Part shown: positions 29,630 through 39,155 of the stretch, piece by piece
Layout: each line of letters starts with the position of its first letter
How positions within the stretch are numbered: position 1 is the first letter of the stretch
From: CAURMH01 sp963525745
Lineage (GTDB): Bacteria; Pseudomonadota; Gammaproteobacteria; Enterobacterales; Pasteurellaceae
Direction of reading: 5' to 3'
Length of the DNA stretch: 64,000 bases
Assembly: GCA_963525745.1 (NCBI GenBank)
Contig: CAURMH010000001.1
Location: 1 to 64,000 of the forward strand
The notes under the pieces: model-generated
What the model was told of the DNA's origin: nothing
Databases searched by the model: none
Seen by the model: the letters and a program-made list of their open reading frames with translations, nothing else
Position numbers and translations under genes: made by a program

Positions 29630-30781
29630 ATGGTACTCTTCACTGCTGAATTTACTCAGACATTACCCTTACTTGGAATGTTTATTGTTTGCTTGTTTTT
29701 ATCCCATTTTTTATTAAAACCGATAAAAGTACTATCCGAGTCGGCTTTGAAGAGAACTTCTCCTTTAGATGGACTACGTGGGATTCTGGCACTATCCGTT
29801 TTGGTTCACCATTTTTATATCACCTACATGTGGAAAACCGGTATAGGTTGGATTCCACCTTCAATTGATTATCTCAATAATTTGGGCACAATGTCAGTGT
29901 CTTTTTTCTTCTTGATCACAGCATTCCTTTTTCTATCAAAAATTAATGATAATGCCAAACAACAAACAACAAACAACAAACAACAAACAACTATAAATTG
30001 GAAAATTCTATTTAAATCTCGTTTTAAACGTATTTTACCCATGTATTTTTTCATTGTCATGGCTATCACAATAATAACGGTAAATATTATACCTACAGAA
30101 TCTTATAATAAATCACAGTTATTCCATTTCTTACAAAGATGGTTATTATTCCAAGGCGCTGATCTCGCTGGTTTTCATGCTGGTTTTATTATTTCTCATG
30201 TGCAATGGACACTAATTTATGAATGGGGATTTTATTTTAGCCTACCTGCAATTTACGTTCTCTGGCAGCAACGTAAAGCCCCTATTATCTTAGTCATAAC
30301 CACTATTTTTATTGCTTATTTTTGTATTCATAATACTGTTTCACATATGTATTGGCTCTTTGCATTAGCTTTACCTAGCGTAGTTCTTAAAGAGCCATTG
30401 AAGTTATTTGTTGAAAAACATAATAAATACCTGCATCCTGTTATGTTATTAATTTTTATTTATACTTTCTTTTATACAAAAGGTTATTCAGCAGAGCAAA
30501 TGATTTGCACCGCTTCGTTATTTAGCTTTATTTCAAATGGATATAGCTTTGGAGGAATATTAAATACAATGGGATTGAGAAAATTAGGTGAAATCAGCTT
30601 TAGTTTATATTTAAGTCATGGCATTTTCCTCTACTTATTTTTCTCAATATTAAATATTTACGATTTTAATACGAATAATTTTTCCGAATATATGCATTAT
30701 TTCCCTTTTGTTTTCTTTATTTCAGTCGCCAGCTCATTAATAACTTATAAATTGATTGAACGCCCATTTCTGGCGAAATAG
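29630..30781 (+). CDS. Acyltransferase family 3 (OafA/YrhL-like) membrane protein, probably phase-variable
   Basis: 383 residues, about ten membrane helices. The family motif DGLRGILALSVLVHHF is at 47-62 with the catalytic histidine, followed by SFFFLITAFLF (91-101) and RFKRILPMYFF (about 131-141). Such proteins O-acetylate lipopolysaccharide, O-antigen or peptidoglycan at the inner membrane. Codons 110-121 are encoded by five AAACAAC units. The gene is much more AT-rich than its neighbours, has no uptake signal inside, and separates acpP from menC, suggesting it was acquired. No strong ribosome-binding site precedes the ATG, so the start is tentative. The acceptor is unknown. Confidence 0.88.
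   Translation: MVLFTAEFTQTLPLLGMFIVCLFLSHFLLKPIKVLSESALKRTSPLDGLRGILALSVLVHHFYITYMWKTGIGWIPPSIDYLNNLGTMSVSFFFLITAFLFLSKINDNAKQQTTNNKQQTTINWKILFKSRFKRILPMYFFIVMAITIITVNIIPTESYNKSQLFHFLQRWLLFQGADLAGFHAGFIISHVQWTLIYEWGFYFSLPAIYVLWQQRKAPIILVITTIFIAYFCIHNTVSHMYWLFALALPSVVLKEPLKLFVEKHNKYLHPVMLLIFIYTFFYTKGYSAEQMICTASLFSFISNGYSFGGILNTMGLRKLGEISFSLYLSHGIFLYLFFSILNIYDFNTNNFSEYMHYFPFVFFISVASSLITYKLIERPFLAK
29957..29991 (+). repeat. Heptanucleotide tandem repeat (AAACAAC)x5 inside the acyltransferase
   Basis: Five perfect units within the coding region, encoding the repetitive KQQTTNNKQQTT stretch in a loop between membrane helices. Seven is not a multiple of three, so gain or loss of one unit shifts the frame. 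Stops at 29994-29996 and 30013-30015 then end translation in both other frames. Confidence 0.97.
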
Positions 30782-30828
30782 TTACATAGGTTATATGTTA
30801 GCTAATTTTTAGCTCAACACGGATAAAT

Positions 30829-31815
30829 ATGAACAAAAAAGTTAATCTTTATCGCTATTCCGTTCCCCTACAAAGTCGATTAATTTTGCGCGGAAGTGAT
30901 TTACCGCGGCGTGAAGGTCTGTTGGTGCGGATTCAATGCCGGGATCGCGAAGGCTGGGGAGAAATTGCCCCTTTGCCGGGATTTAGCCATGAAAATATCG
31001 AAACTGCCACGAAACAAACCGCACTTTGGTTGGAGGCATGGAATCAAAGTCGCGCTCAAAATCGACGACTCCCCTTCGCCGGCTTGTCGCCTTCGGTGGC
31101 GTTCGGATTAAGTTGTGCACTGGCCGAAATGCAAAATCAACTTCAACGGGAAGGCAATTATCAAACCGTCTCTCTTTATACGAACGATGTAAACGAATTC
31201 AATTCGTCCGAATCGGGGAAGACGGTAAAACTTAAAGTGGCTTCAAATCCCCATGAGGCGATGCGGGAAGGGCAATATATTAATGAAATTTTGCAGACAA
31301 ATTCCCATTTGTCAGTACGTTTAGATGCTAATCGTCGTTGGAATTTAACGCAGGCATTAATTTTTGCCGAGCAGATTACACCTGCAGCGCGAACGCGAAT
31401 TCAATTTATCGAAGAACCTTGCCTCACAGCGTCGCAAAGCCGTCAATTCGCTTTGCAAACCGCGCTTCCTATTGCGTGGGACGAAACGGTGCGAGAGGCA
31501 AAGTTTCAACCGGTAGCAGAACCTTTTCTGGTAGCAATTGTACTGAAACCAACATTGATTGGCTCGTTGTCAGATTGCATCTATTTGATTAAACGGGCGC
31601 AGCAGTGCGGTTTACAGGTTGTAATCAGTTCGGCAATTGAATCAAGTTTCGGTCTGACCCAATTGGCTCGCATTGCTGCACAATATACGGCCTCTACTGC
31701 GCCGGGCTTGGATACATTGAATTTAATGGCATTTCAGCTTGTGCGTATGTGGCCGAATAGTGCGCTGCCTGTCGTCGGATTAGACGATTCGTCGGTTATC
31801 ACTAAGTTGATTTAG
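30829..31815 (+). CDS. menC: o-Succinylbenzoate synthase MenC
   Basis: 328 residues, enolase superfamily. It dehydrates SHCHC to o-succinylbenzoate for menaquinone. The catalytic lysine region is in VKLKVASN, and metal ligands lie in VRLDANRRW (Asp) and FIEEPC (Glu). A further Asp is in AWDETVRE, and a second conserved lysine is in VLKPTLIGSL. Followed by aroQ and accBC on the same strand. menB is not adjacent (19349-20206). Confidence 0.95.
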   Translation: MNKKVNLYRYSVPLQSRLILRGSDLPRREGLLVRIQCRDREGWGEIAPLPGFSHENIETATKQTALWLEAWNQSRAQNRRLPFAGLSPSVAFGLSCALAEMQNQLQREGNYQTVSLYTNDVNEFNSSESGKTVKLKVASNPHEAMREGQYINEILQTNSHLSVRLDANRRWNLTQALIFAEQITPAARTRIQFIEEPCLTASQSRQFALQTALPIAWDETVREAKFQPVAEPFLVAIVLKPTLIGSLSDCIYLIKRAQQCGLQVVISSAIESSFGLTQLARIAAQYTASTAPGLDTLNLMAFQLVRMWPNSALPVVGLDDSSVITKLI

Positions 31816-31875
31816 AGATTCGACCACCCATAACGAAAAAAACGCTATAATGAAAGGAAACTAAAAGGATAGAAT

Positions 31876-32328
31876 ATGTCGCGAAAATTCCGTATTTTAT
31901 TGCTAAATGGCCCCAATCTGAACATGTTAGGTGCTCGCGAACCACAACATTACGGCAGCCTTTCTCTTTCTGCCATTGAGGCGAATATGCAGGCTTTGGC
32001 CAAAAGAAATAATGTCGAATTGGTTTGCTTTCAAAGTAATAGCGAAGAAAAGTTAATCGAACAAATCCACCATAATTTTAAACAGGCGGATTTTATTATT
32101 ATCAATCCCGCCGCCTTTACGCATACCAGCGTAGCGTTGCGTGACGCATTACTGGCGGTGGCGATTCCTTTTGTTGAAATTCATTTATCCAATGTGCATA
32201 AACGCGAACCTTTTCGCCATCATTCTTATTTTAGTGATGTGGCGGAAGGGGTGATTTGCGGATTGGGCGCTCAAGGTTATGAATATGCGTTTGAATTCGC
32301 CCTGACATTTTTGGCTAAAAAAGCATAA
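31876..32328 (+). CDS. aroQ: 3-Dehydroquinate dehydratase, type II
   Basis: 150 residues. Third step of the shikimate pathway. Signature [15 protein letters not shown], catalytic tyrosine in [22 protein letters not shown], and [19 protein letters not shown] with the catalytic histidine region. ATG follows AAAAGGATAGAAT. It precedes accB; the two are separated by a perfect uptake-signal hairpin. Confidence 0.98.
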   Translation: MSRKFRILLLNGPNLNMLGAREPQHYGSLSLSAIEANMQALAKRNNVELVCFQSNSEEKLIEQIHHNFKQADFIIINPAAFTHTSVALRDALLAVAIPFVEIHLSNVHKREPFRHHSYFSDVAEGVICGLGAQGYEYAFEFALTFLAKKA

Positions 32329-32419
32329 TTTTTGCTTATTTTCATAGAAAATGACAGAATGTTGTCGCCAAATTCACAAATTTCAGGTAACCTTTCAGGC
32401 GAAAAAGTCAGTTAAAAAT

Positions 32420-32447
32420 GACCGCACTTTTAATAAAAAGTGCGGTC
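32420..32447 (+). terminator. Uptake-signal hairpin between aroQ and accB
   Basis: Two full uptake signals in inverted orientation form a perfect 12-bp stem, GACCGCACTTTT (32420-32431) and AAAAGTGCGGTC (32436-32447), with loop AATA. Only a weak T run follows, so it may attenuate rather than end transcription into accBC. Confidence 0.65.
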
Positions 32448-32474
32448 GAAATTTCATTATTTTAGGAAGAGCAT

Positions 32475-32942
32475 ATGGACATTCGTAAAATCAAAAAACT
32501 CATTGAATTAGTGGAAGAATCCGGCATTACGGAATTGGAAGTCTCGGAAGAAGAGGGTTCTGTACGCATTAGCCGGGCAACCGTTGCTGCGCCGGCGACA
32601 GTGCAATATAGCGCGCCGGTCGTTTCCGCCCCTGTAGCGCCGGCACCGGTTGCGAATCCTACCGCGTCGGCGCCGTCAGTTGCCGGTTCGGTTGAAAACG
32701 AATTATCCGGTCATGTGGTTCGTTCTCCGATGGTGGGAACTTTTTATCGCAGCCCAAGCCCTGAGGCAAAAGCGTTTGTTGAGGTGGGGCAATCGGTAAA
32801 AGTCGGCGATGCCCTTTGTATCGTCGAAGCGATGAAAATGATGAATCGAATTGAGGCGGATAAAGCCGGTGTAGTAAAAGCGATTTTGATTGAAGACGGT
32901 GCGCCTGTGGAATTTGATGAGCCTTTAATTGTAATTGAATAA
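32475..32942 (+). CDS. accB: Acetyl-CoA carboxylase biotin carboxyl carrier protein
   Basis: 155 residues. N-terminal helical domain, an Ala/Pro-rich linker (about 35-70) and the biotinyl domain. Biotin is attached to Lys121 in VEAMKMMN. The thumb segment [16 protein letters not shown] is present. The subunit carries CO2 between AccC and the carboxyltransferase; malonyl-CoA feeds FabD. AGGAAG precedes the ATG. accC follows after 55 bases. Confidence 0.98.
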   Translation: MDIRKIKKLIELVEESGITELEVSEEEGSVRISRATVAAPATVQYSAPVVSAPVAPAPVANPTASAPSVAGSVENELSGHVVRSPMVGTFYRSPSPEAKAFVEVGQSVKVGDALCIVEAMKMMNRIEADKAGVVKAILIEDGAPVEFDEPLIVIE

Positions 32943-32997
32943 ATTGATTGTAAATGGTGACAAGTTCACCATTTTATTTTAATAAACGGAATATGTT

Positions 32998-34347
32998 ATG
33001 TTAGAAAAAGTTGTCATTGCCAACCGCGGCGAGATTGCATTGCGTATTTTGCGTGCATGTAAAGAGTTAGGCATTAAAACCGTTGCCGTCCATTCTACTG
33101 CCGATCGCGAGTTAAAACACGTTTTGCTTGCTGATGAAACGGTTTGTATCGGCCCTGCGCCTTCAACGAAAAGTTATCTGAACATTCCGGCGATTATTGC
33201 CGCCGCTGAAGTGACTGGTGCTGACGCGATTCATCCGGGATACGGTTTCCTTTCCGAAAATGCCGATTTTGCCGAGCAAGTTGAACGTTCCGGCTTTACG
33301 TTTATTGGTCCGACCGCTGACGTTATTCGCTTGATGGGCGATAAAGTGTCAGCCATTAATGCGATGAAAAAAGCAGGCGTACCTTGTGTACCGGGTTCTG
33401 ATGGTCCGCTAAGTTCGGATATTAAGAAAAATAAAGAAATTGCTAAGCGTATCGGCTATCCAATTATTATCAAGGCTTCCGGTGGCGGTGGCGGCCGTGG
33501 TATGCGTGTCGTGCGCAATGAAGAGTCGTTGGAAGAATCGATTGCCATGACGAAAGCAGAAGCAAAAGCGGCATTTAATAACGACATGGTTTATATGGAG
33601 AAGTATTTGGAAAATCCGCGCCATGTTGAAATTCAAGTCATTGCCGATACCCACGGTAACGCCGTGTATCTTGCTGAACGTGATTGCTCTATGCAACGTC
33701 GTCATCAAAAAGTCGTGGAAGAAGCGCCTGCCCCCGGAATCAGCGAGGAAATTCGACGTGATATCGGTTCGCGCTGTGCAAAGGCTTGCGTGGAAATCGG
33801 CTATCGTGGCGCCGGCACGTTTGAGTTTTTATACGAAAACGGGGAATTTTATTTTATTGAAATGAATACCCGAATCCAGGTTGAACATCCTGTAACCGAA
33901 ATGATTACCGGGGTGGATTTAGTGAAAGAGCAGCTTCGCGTGGCATCCGGTTTGCCATTGTCTTTCAAACAGGAAGAGATTAAAGTTAAAGGTCATGCCA
34001 TAGAATGCCGCATTAATGCGGAAGATCCGACAACATTTTTACCTTCGCCGGGTAAAGTGACGCATTTGCACGCACCGGGCGGCCTCGGTGTTCGCTGGGA
34101 TTCGCATATCTATGGCGGATATACCGTCCCACCTCATTATGATTCCATGATCGCAAAACTTATCACGTTTGCCGATACCCGTGAAGGGGCAATCCGTCGC
34201 ATGCAAAATGCACTAGGTGAAACTATTATTAGCGGTATTAAAACAAATATACCATTGCATGAAATTATTCTTGCCGATGAAAATTTCCAAAAAGGCGGAA
34301 CCAATATCCATTATTTAGAGAAAAAATTGGGCATGCGTGAAGCCTAA
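32998..34347 (+). CDS. accC: Biotin carboxylase AccC
   Basis: 449 residues, usual length. ATP-grasp enzyme that carboxylates the biotin on AccB. The mobile glycine loop [50 protein letters not shown] and the catalytic arginine region [14 protein letters not shown] are intact. It is the last gene of the accBC pair and is followed by a strong variant-uptake-signal terminator (34373-34405). Confidence 0.99.
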   Translation: MLEKVVIANRGEIALRILRACKELGIKTVAVHSTADRELKHVLLADETVCIGPAPSTKSYLNIPAIIAAAEVTGADAIHPGYGFLSENADFAEQVERSGFTFIGPTADVIRLMGDKVSAINAMKKAGVPCVPGSDGPLSSDIKKNKEIAKRIGYPIIIKASGGGGGRGMRVVRNEESLEESIAMTKAEAKAAFNNDMVYMEKYLENPRHVEIQVIADTHGNAVYLAERDCSMQRRHQKVVEEAPAPGISEEIRRDIGSRCAKACVEIGYRGAGTFEFLYENGEFYFIEMNTRIQVEHPVTEMITGVDLVKEQLRVASGLPLSFKQEEIKVKGHAIECRINAEDPTTFLPSPGKVTHLHAPGGLGVRWDSHIYGGYTVPPHYDSMIAKLITFADTREGAIRRMQNALGETIISGIKTNIPLHEIILADENFQKGGTNIHYLEKKLGMREA

Positions 34348-34372
34348 TATTTTTATTTAATATCAAGTCGTT

Positions 34373-34405
34373 AAAAAGTACGGTTAAGGTTAACCGTACT
34401 TTTTT
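34373..34405 (+). terminator. Terminator of accBC
   Basis: A 15-bp inverted repeat, AAAAAGTACGGTTAA (34373-34387) and TTAACCGTACTTTTT (34390-34404), ends in a T run. It is an uptake-signal pair in which both arms carry the same change (AAGTACGGT for AAGTGCGGT), so pairing is preserved. Confidence 0.88.
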
Positions 34406-34465
34406 CGATTCCCCCCTAAAAGAATTTAAAAATTGACCGCACTTACGACGAGACAAGGTGTGAAA

Positions 34466-34738
34466 ATGAGCAATCTCCGTTATAAACAAACCGCTAAAGA
34501 AGCCCGTTGGGCGTTAGGGCTAACCTTGCTTTATGTAATCGGTTGGTGCTTGTGCGCTTACTTGCCGAAAGATACGCACGGGCCCATAGGCTTCCCGCTT
34601 TGGTTTGAACTCGCCTGCATTTACCTGCCGATTCTGTTTATTGTGGTGGCGTACTGGCTGATTAAAATTGTGTTTCAGGATATTCCGCTGGATGTGGAAC
34701 AAAAAACACAACATTCGACAACGGAGCGTCACTCATGA
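34466..34738 (+). CDS. yhdT: YhdT, DUF997 membrane protein
   Basis: 90 residues from the ATG at 34466 (AAGGTG seven bases upstream). Two membrane helices, WALGLTLLYVIGWCLCAYL and FELACIYLPILFIVVAYWLI, with a conserved PKDTHGPIGFPLWFEL between them. The stop overlaps the panF start (ATGA). YhdT is almost always encoded with PanF, so it may be an accessory subunit; that is inference. Confidence 0.93.
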   Translation: MSNLRYKQTAKEARWALGLTLLYVIGWCLCAYLPKDTHGPIGFPLWFELACIYLPILFIVVAYWLIKIVFQDIPLDVEQKTQHSTTERHS

Positions 34739-36162
34739 ACCTCGGGATTGTTTTTCCGCTCATCATTTATTTGGCGTTTGTATTCGGTGCCGCCATTTAC
34801 GCTTATGTAAAACGCCAAAAAGGCGGTGATTTTCTTTCCGAATATTATGTAGGCAATCGCTCCATGACGGGCTTTGTGCTCGCCATGACCACCGCTTCCA
34901 CTTATGCCAGCGCCAGTTCTTTTATCGGCGGACCGGGTGCAGCGTACAAATACGGCTTGGGTTGGGTTTTACTTGCCATGATTCAAGTGCCGGCGGTGTG
35001 GTTGGCGCTTGGCGCCTTGGGGAAAAAATTCGCTTTGCTTTCCCGCGAAACCAATGCTTTGACGATCAATGACTTATTGCTTTATCGCTACAAAAACAAA
35101 TACTTGGTGTGGATCGCCTGCGTGGCGTTGTTGATCGCTTTTTTTGCCGCCATGACCGTGCAATTTATCGGCGGCGCCCGTTTATTGGAAACCACCATCG
35201 GCATTCCTTACACTCAAGCCTTGTTGATTTTCGCCTTAACCGTGGGAATTTACACCTTTATCGGCGGCTTCCGTGCAGTAGTGTTAACGGACACCATTCA
35301 AGGCACGGTGATGATTTTAGGCACGATTGTCTTGCTGGTCGGCGTGATTTATCAGGTGGGCGGCGTGGAAAGTGCGGTCAAAAAATTAACTGAAATTGAT
35401 TCGAGCCTCGTCAGTCCTTACGGACCAAACGACATGCTGGATTTCCAATTCATGGCGTCCTTCTGGATTTTGGTGTGTTTCGGCGTGGTGGGCTTGCCGC
35501 ACACGGCGGTGCGTTGCATGGCGTTTAAAGACAGCAAAGCGTTGCACAACGGCATGCTTATCGGCACCATCGTGTTGACGATTATCATGTTCGGTATGCA
35601 CTTGGCGGGCGCATTGGGACGTGCCGTAGTGCCGGACTTAACGGTGTCGGATAAAGTCATTCCAAGCCTGATGTTGCAGGTGTTGCCGCCGATCATTGCT
35701 GGGATTTTCCTTGCCGCGCCCATGTCGGCGATCATGTCTACGGTGGACGCGCAATTAATTCAATCTTCCTCTATTTTTGTGAAAGATTTGTACTTGGCGG
35801 CAAAACCGCAGGCGGCGCAAAATCAAAAACGCATCGGACGGATTTCATCATTAATTACCTTAATTTTGACCGCACTTTTAATCTTCGCTTCCCTCAATCC
35901 GCCGGATATGATCATCTGGCTGAACCTGTTTGCCTTCGGCGGGCTGGAAGCGGCATTTTTATGGGTGATCGTGCTCGGGCTCTACTGGGACAAAGCCAAC
36001 GCATTCGGCGCTATCAGTTCCATGTTGGTTGGTTTGGTCTCCTTTATTTTATTAACCCAATTCGGCATTAAACTGCTTGGCTTCAACCCGATTGCACCGG
36101 CGTTGGTGTTCGGTTTAGTAGCGTTTTTGGTGGGGAATAAATTTGGCGAAAATCGCCATTAA
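34735..36162 (+). CDS. panF: Sodium/pantothenate symporter PanF
   Basis: 475 residues with about thirteen membrane helices, sodium:solute symporter family. Characteristic segments are FLSEYYVGNRSMTGFVLAMT, STYASASSFIGGPGAAYKYG and IGGFRAVVLTDTIQG. It imports pantothenate for coenzyme A and the ACP prosthetic group. Base composition and Leu/Val codon choice (many TTG, GTG, CTG) look more GC-rich than in the flanking acc and dusB genes. Two uptake signals lie inside. Confidence 0.97.
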   Translation: MNLGIVFPLIIYLAFVFGAAIYAYVKRQKGGDFLSEYYVGNRSMTGFVLAMTTASTYASASSFIGGPGAAYKYGLGWVLLAMIQVPAVWLALGALGKKFALLSRETNALTINDLLLYRYKNKYLVWIACVALLIAFFAAMTVQFIGGARLLETTIGIPYTQALLIFALTVGIYTFIGGFRAVVLTDTIQGTVMILGTIVLLVGVIYQVGGVESAVKKLTEIDSSLVSPYGPNDMLDFQFMASFWILVCFGVVGLPHTAVRCMAFKDSKALHNGMLIGTIVLTIIMFGMHLAGALGRAVVPDLTVSDKVIPSLMLQVLPPIIAGIFLAAPMSAIMSTVDAQLIQSSSIFVKDLYLAAKPQAAQNQKRIGRISSLITLILTALLIFASLNPPDMIIWLNLFAFGGLEAAFLWVIVLGLYWDKANAFGAISSMLVGLVSFILLTQFGIKLLGFNPIAPALVFGLVAFLVGNKFGENRH

Positions 36163-36183
36163 TTGTCAAACATAGGAATAAAC

Positions 36184-37071
36184 ATGGCTTGGATTCAAAT
36201 TCGCCTGAATAGTACCAACGAAAAGGCAGAGCAAATCAGTGATTTTTTAGAAGAAATCGGTTCGGTGTCGGTGACCTTTATGGACAGTCAGGACACGCCG
36301 ATTTTTGAGCCGTTGCCGGGGGAAACCCGCTTGTGGGGCAACACGGATGTGATTGCCTTATTCGATGCGGAAACCGATATGAAAGCGGTGGTGGAAGCGC
36401 TTAAGCAGGCGAAACACTTGGACGAGTATTCCGCCTACAAAATCGAACAAATCGAAGACAAAGACTGGGAGCGCGAGTGGATGGATAATTTCCACCCAAT
36501 GCAATTCGGCAAACGTTTGTGGATTTGCCCAAGCTGGCGTGATGTGCCGGATCCGAATGCTGTGAACGTGATGTTAGATCCGGGCTTGGCGTTTGGCACA
36601 GGGACACACCCGACTACGGCACTTTGTTTGGAATGGCTTGATAGCTTAGATTTACAGGACAAAACGGTGATCGACTTTGGTTGTGGTTCCGGCATTTTAG
36701 CCATTGCGGCATTGAAGCTAGGCGCAAAAAGTGCGGTGGGTATTGATATTGATCCGCAAGCGATTTTAGCCAGCCGCAACAATGCGGAACAAAACGGCGT
36801 GGCGGATCGTTTGCAACTGTTTTTATCCGATGCAAAGCCGTCCGACTTGAAAGCTGATGTGGTGGTGGCAAATATTCTTGCCGGTCCTTTAAAAGCGCTT
36901 TATCCCGTGATCAGCCAACTGGTGAAACCGCATGGCGATTTGGGCTTGTCGGGCATTTTGGCAACACAGGCACAATCAGTGTGTGATGCTTATGCCGAAC
37001 GTTTTGTTTTGGCACCGGTGGCAGAACGCAAGGAGTGGTGTCGCATTACAGGTAAAGCCAATGTACTTTAA
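36184..37071 (+). CDS. prmA: Ribosomal protein L11 methyltransferase PrmA
   Basis: 295 residues from the ATG at 36184 (TAGGAATAAAC upstream); a start at 36163 adds seven unsupported residues. N-terminal substrate-recognition domain, then the SAM-binding motif [20 protein letters not shown], preceded by [14 protein letters not shown] and followed by [10 protein letters not shown]. It trimethylates L11, whose gene rplK is at 51815-52243. Follows panF closely, as in enterobacteria and Haemophilus. Confidence 0.97.
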   Translation: MAWIQIRLNSTNEKAEQISDFLEEIGSVSVTFMDSQDTPIFEPLPGETRLWGNTDVIALFDAETDMKAVVEALKQAKHLDEYSAYKIEQIEDKDWEREWMDNFHPMQFGKRLWICPSWRDVPDPNAVNVMLDPGLAFGTGTHPTTALCLEWLDSLDLQDKTVIDFGCGSGILAIAALKLGAKSAVGIDIDPQAILASRNNAEQNGVADRLQLFLSDAKPSDLKADVVVANILAGPLKALYPVISQLVKPHGDLGLSGILATQAQSVCDAYAERFVLAPVAERKEWCRITGKANVL

Positions 37072-37119
37072 TTTGTTTTTGTCAATTAAAAAAAGTGTAT
37101 TTTTTAAACAAAATCTACT

Positions 37120-37155
37120 TTGCAAGCTAAGTAAAAATGCGTATCATAGCGACCC
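37120..37155 (+). promoter_or_regulatory. dusB-fis promoter with GC-rich discriminator
   Basis: TTGCAA (37120-37125) and TATCAT (37142-37147) are separated by 16 bases and followed by AGCGACCC before the likely start at about 37154. A GC-rich discriminator is a mark of stringently controlled promoters, and the E. coli dusB-fis promoter is a known example. Confidence 0.6.
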
Positions 37156-37211
37156 TATCGATTTACTCCGCCGCTTAATTAGCCTACAAAGCGACCTGAT
37201 GGAGAAGTAAA

Positions 37212-38192
37212 ATGCGAATTGGTTCTTATCAATTAAAAAATCGCATTTTATTGGCACCCATGGCGGGGATTACGGACTTTCCATTTAGAAAAATTTGTGC
37301 CCATTACGGCGCAGGGCTGACTTTTTCTGAAATGATGTCCGCTAATCCGCAGATTTGGCATACGGAGAAATCGAAACTGCGTTTGGCTCATAGCCAAGAA
37401 ATTGGTATTAATGCGGTTCAAATCGCAGGCGCAAATCCCCTTGAAATGGCCCGTGCTGCTGTTGTTAATACGGCGTATGGTGCTCAAATCATTGACATCA
37501 ACATGGGGTGTCCCGCTAAAAAAGTGAATCGGAAATTAGCGGGTTCGGCGCTTTTGCAATTTCCTGATTTGGTCGAAAAGATTTTAAAAGAAGTGGTGAA
37601 TGCGGTTGATGTACCTGTCACATTAAAAATTCGGACAGGTTGGGATAAAGCCAATCGAAATTGCGTGCAGATTGCTCAGATAGCCGAGCAGTCGGGTATT
37701 CAGGCGTTAACGATTCACGGACGAACTCGAGCGTGTTTGTTTGAAGGCGAGGCTGAATATGACAATATCCGGGCGGTCAAACAAGTTGTTCGGATACCTG
37801 TCGTTGCAAATGGCGATATTGATTGTGCACAAAAAGCAAAATATGTTCTCAATTATACAGAGGCTGATGCGGTTATGATCGGACGCGCCGCTTTAGGTAA
37901 TCCCTGGCTGTTTCAGTCATTGGAAGGGCTAATTGAGCATAATAAAATCATACCGGAACCAAGTTTATCGGAAAAGTGCGGTCAAATTCTTCGCCATATT
38001 GAATTGCTCCATCAATTTTATGGCGAGCAAAAAGGCTATCGCATCGCACGAAAGCACGTGGCTTGGTATTTGCAGGGAATTCAACCTAATTCCGTTTTTA
38101 AACAGACTTTTAATATGATTAGTACGACAGAAGAACAACTTATTGTATTGAAAGATTTTTTTAATTTTATATTGGATAAAGAAAAATGTTAG
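37212..38192 (+). CDS. dusB: tRNA-dihydrouridine synthase DusB
   Basis: 326 residues. FMN-dependent TIM-barrel enzyme reducing uridine at position 17 of tRNAs. [15 protein letters not shown] at the N-terminus, the catalytic cysteine in [24 protein letters not shown], and VVANGDI are present. It overlaps fis by seven bases, so translation of the two is coupled, as in E. coli. This overlap is part of the growth-phase control of Fis. Confidence 0.97.
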   Translation: MRIGSYQLKNRILLAPMAGITDFPFRKICAHYGAGLTFSEMMSANPQIWHTEKSKLRLAHSQEIGINAVQIAGANPLEMARAAVVNTAYGAQIIDINMGCPAKKVNRKLAGSALLQFPDLVEKILKEVVNAVDVPVTLKIRTGWDKANRNCVQIAQIAEQSGIQALTIHGRTRACLFEGEAEYDNIRAVKQVVRIPVVANGDIDCAQKAKYVLNYTEADAVMIGRAALGNPWLFQSLEGLIEHNKIIPEPSLSEKCGQILRHIELLHQFYGEQKGYRIARKHVAWYLQGIQPNSVFKQTFNMISTTEEQLIVLKDFFNFILDKEKC

Positions 38193-38482
38193 AACAACGT
38201 AATCCGGCTGAGGCACTCACCGTTTCAGTTTTAAATTCACAATCACAAGTAACCAATAAACCATTACGCGATTCGGTAAAACAAGCCTTACGTAACTATT
38301 TATCGCAATTAGGTGAGCAGGATGTTAACGATCTGTACGAATTGGTCCTGGCAGAAGTTGAACAACCTATGTTGGATATGATTATGCAATATACCCGTGG
38401 CAATCAAACCCGTGCGGCGAACATGCTGGGTATCAATCGTGGCACTTTACGCAAAAAATTGAAAAAATACGGAATGGGCTAG
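38186..38482 (+). CDS. fis: DNA-binding protein Fis
   Basis: 98 residues, the standard Fis length. N-terminal beta-hairpin arm, helices forming the dimer core ([19 protein letters not shown]), and a C-terminal helix-turn-helix [20 protein letters not shown] nearly identical to the enterobacterial one. Nucleoid protein that activates rRNA promoters during rapid growth. The ATG lies inside the end of dusB. A strong terminator follows at 38520. Confidence 0.99.
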   Translation: MLEQRNPAEALTVSVLNSQSQVTNKPLRDSVKQALRNYLSQLGEQDVNDLYELVLAEVEQPMLDMIMQYTRGNQTRAANMLGINRGTLRKKLKKYGMG

Positions 38483-38519
38483 AACCGTCGGAATTTAACA
38501 ATACACCAAAAATTGAATG

Positions 38520-38564
38520 ATTTGCACCTAGTACTCAACATGTATTCAGGTGCAAATTTTTTTT
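38520..38564 (+). terminator. Terminator of dusB-fis
   Basis: Perfect 10-bp stem ATTTGCACCT (38520-38529) and AGGTGCAAAT (38548-38557), 18-base loop, followed by eight T residues in all. Confidence 0.9.
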
Positions 38565-38675
38565 ACTTCAAATTGTTTTTTGTGGATAATAAAGGGGCAA
38601 GGTTTAACCCTATGATTTACTTAATATAACTTAAGAGAGGATATTTATCACAGGGCTTAGTTCTTTTACTTTCCG

Positions 38676-39020
38676 CTACGCTTTATTTGTCGGATATTCC
38701 CACCAAATATCAAATAATTCACTGATTTCAATTTGTTGTAATCCGTTAGTTTCGAGCCATTTTTTCACCAATTCGCGATGATTATCATCACATTTGCCGA
38801 TTTTTTCTAAGCATACCAAGCCTTCCCAGTGTAAATAACCGCTGCCTTCATAAGCCAGCCCGTTGGGTTGGATGACTTCAGCGATGAAACGATCAACGAT
38901 TTCATCGACGGTTTCGATTGTCGTACCTTCGGAAAATTGCCAATTAACCAGAAAACCTAATTCCTGAAATTCGGCAAGATGAAGTTTTTTGCGTTGACGC
39001 TGGTTATAGTGTTTAGACAT
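38676..39020 (-). CDS. yggL: YggL, DUF469 family protein
   Basis: 114 residues, colinear with E. coli YggL: RQRKKLHLAEFQELGF at the N-terminus, then LAYEGSGYLHWEGLVCLEKIGKC-type block (GSGYLHWEGL), and ELFDIWWEY at the end. Reported to associate with the 50S subunit in E. coli; exact role unknown. Lies downstream of trmB on the same strand, as in many gammaproteobacteria. Confidence 0.94.
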   Translation of the reverse strand: MSKHYNQRQRKKLHLAEFQELGFLVNWQFSEGTTIETVDEIVDRFIAEVIQPNGLAYEGSGYLHWEGLVCLEKIGKCDDNHRELVKKWLETNGLQQIEISELFDIWWEYPTNKA

Positions 39021-39155
39021 TTTGGTTCTCCTATTTTTGTTGACGGTGAATCGTTGCTGACAGTATGACCGGAAATAACAGGTGTTTTTGCAAAACTATC
39101 AAAAAATTAACCGCACTTTTGTCAAGTAGTGCAAATTTCCGCCAATATCAAGACA

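Noticed and set aside
29957..29991. Short tandem units as a CRISPR or minisatellite
   Set aside because: Units are seven bases with no spacers and lie in an intact coding frame.
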